DNA of 6,122 bases from Kiritimatiellia bacterium (lineage in GTDB: Bacteria > Verrucomicrobiota > Kiritimatiellia > RFP12 > UBA1067). The position numbers and the translations under genes are program-made. The notes beneath the pieces were generated by a model. That model had not been told where the DNA came from. It searched no databases and was given only the letters and a program-made list of their open reading frames with translations. The stretch covers positions 1 to 6,122 of the forward strand of contig JAFYQC010000242.1 of assembly GCA_017547265.1 (NCBI GenBank). Direction: 5' to 3'. Shown in pieces: positions 6,118-6,122 of the stretch (its first letter is position 1; every line of letters begins with the position of its first letter).

Positions 6118-6122
6118 TGTGA

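Noticed and set aside
1..6122. CRISPR, toxin-antitoxin, phage, transposon or defence genes
   Set aside because: No spaced direct repeats, transposase, integrase, nuclease or small paired genes were seen. Flotillin-like SPFH genes can occur in defence contexts, but the neighbours here give no support for that.

Overview
The window reads as an ordinary chromosomal stretch of a Gram-negative bacterium with moderately high GC content. All genes are on the + strand. The mix of genes suggests the PVC group, most plausibly Kiritimatiellae/Verrucomicrobiota or Lentisphaerae of the gut or rumen type. It includes a large secreted beta-rich protein ending in an LNGY-type strand module, an exported two-part beta-helix protein, a flotillin, and a lipoprotein with a lipobox. 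This lineage call is an inference from gene style, not from a marker gene.

Layout. Bases 3-725 are the 3' end of a long secreted protein gene that began before the window. A 76-base gap with overlapping inverted repeats and a ribosome binding site leads to an exported 632-residue parallel beta-helix protein (802-2700). It belongs to the bacterial group often mislabelled 'adenylyl cyclase' or 'coagulation factor 5/8 domain' and resembles GH55 exo-beta-1,3-glucanases. A 130-base gap (2701-2830) holds two GC-rich hairpins, a strong extended -10 box (TGGTATAAT) and an excellent Shine-Dalgarno sequence. Three genes follow in tight succession: a flotillin/SPFH scaffold protein (2831-4324), a small outer-membrane-type lipoprotein of unknown function (4356-4892), and proA, gamma-glutamyl phosphate reductase (4889-6082). 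The last two overlap by ATGA. The window ends in a heptanucleotide tandem repeat just after the proA stop.

How the parts may work together. The first two genes encode exported proteins, the second probably acting on a polysaccharide. The promoter at 2771-2779 would drive a flotillin-lipoprotein-proA transcript. The flotillin organises inner-membrane domains and the lipoprotein sits in the envelope. ProA makes glutamate-5-semialdehyde for proline synthesis; its place behind the lipoprotein looks like translational coupling rather than a clear functional link. No tRNA, rRNA, CRISPR array, transposase or phage gene was seen. The least explained elements are the lipoprotein, its placement between flotillin and proA, and the terminal repeat.
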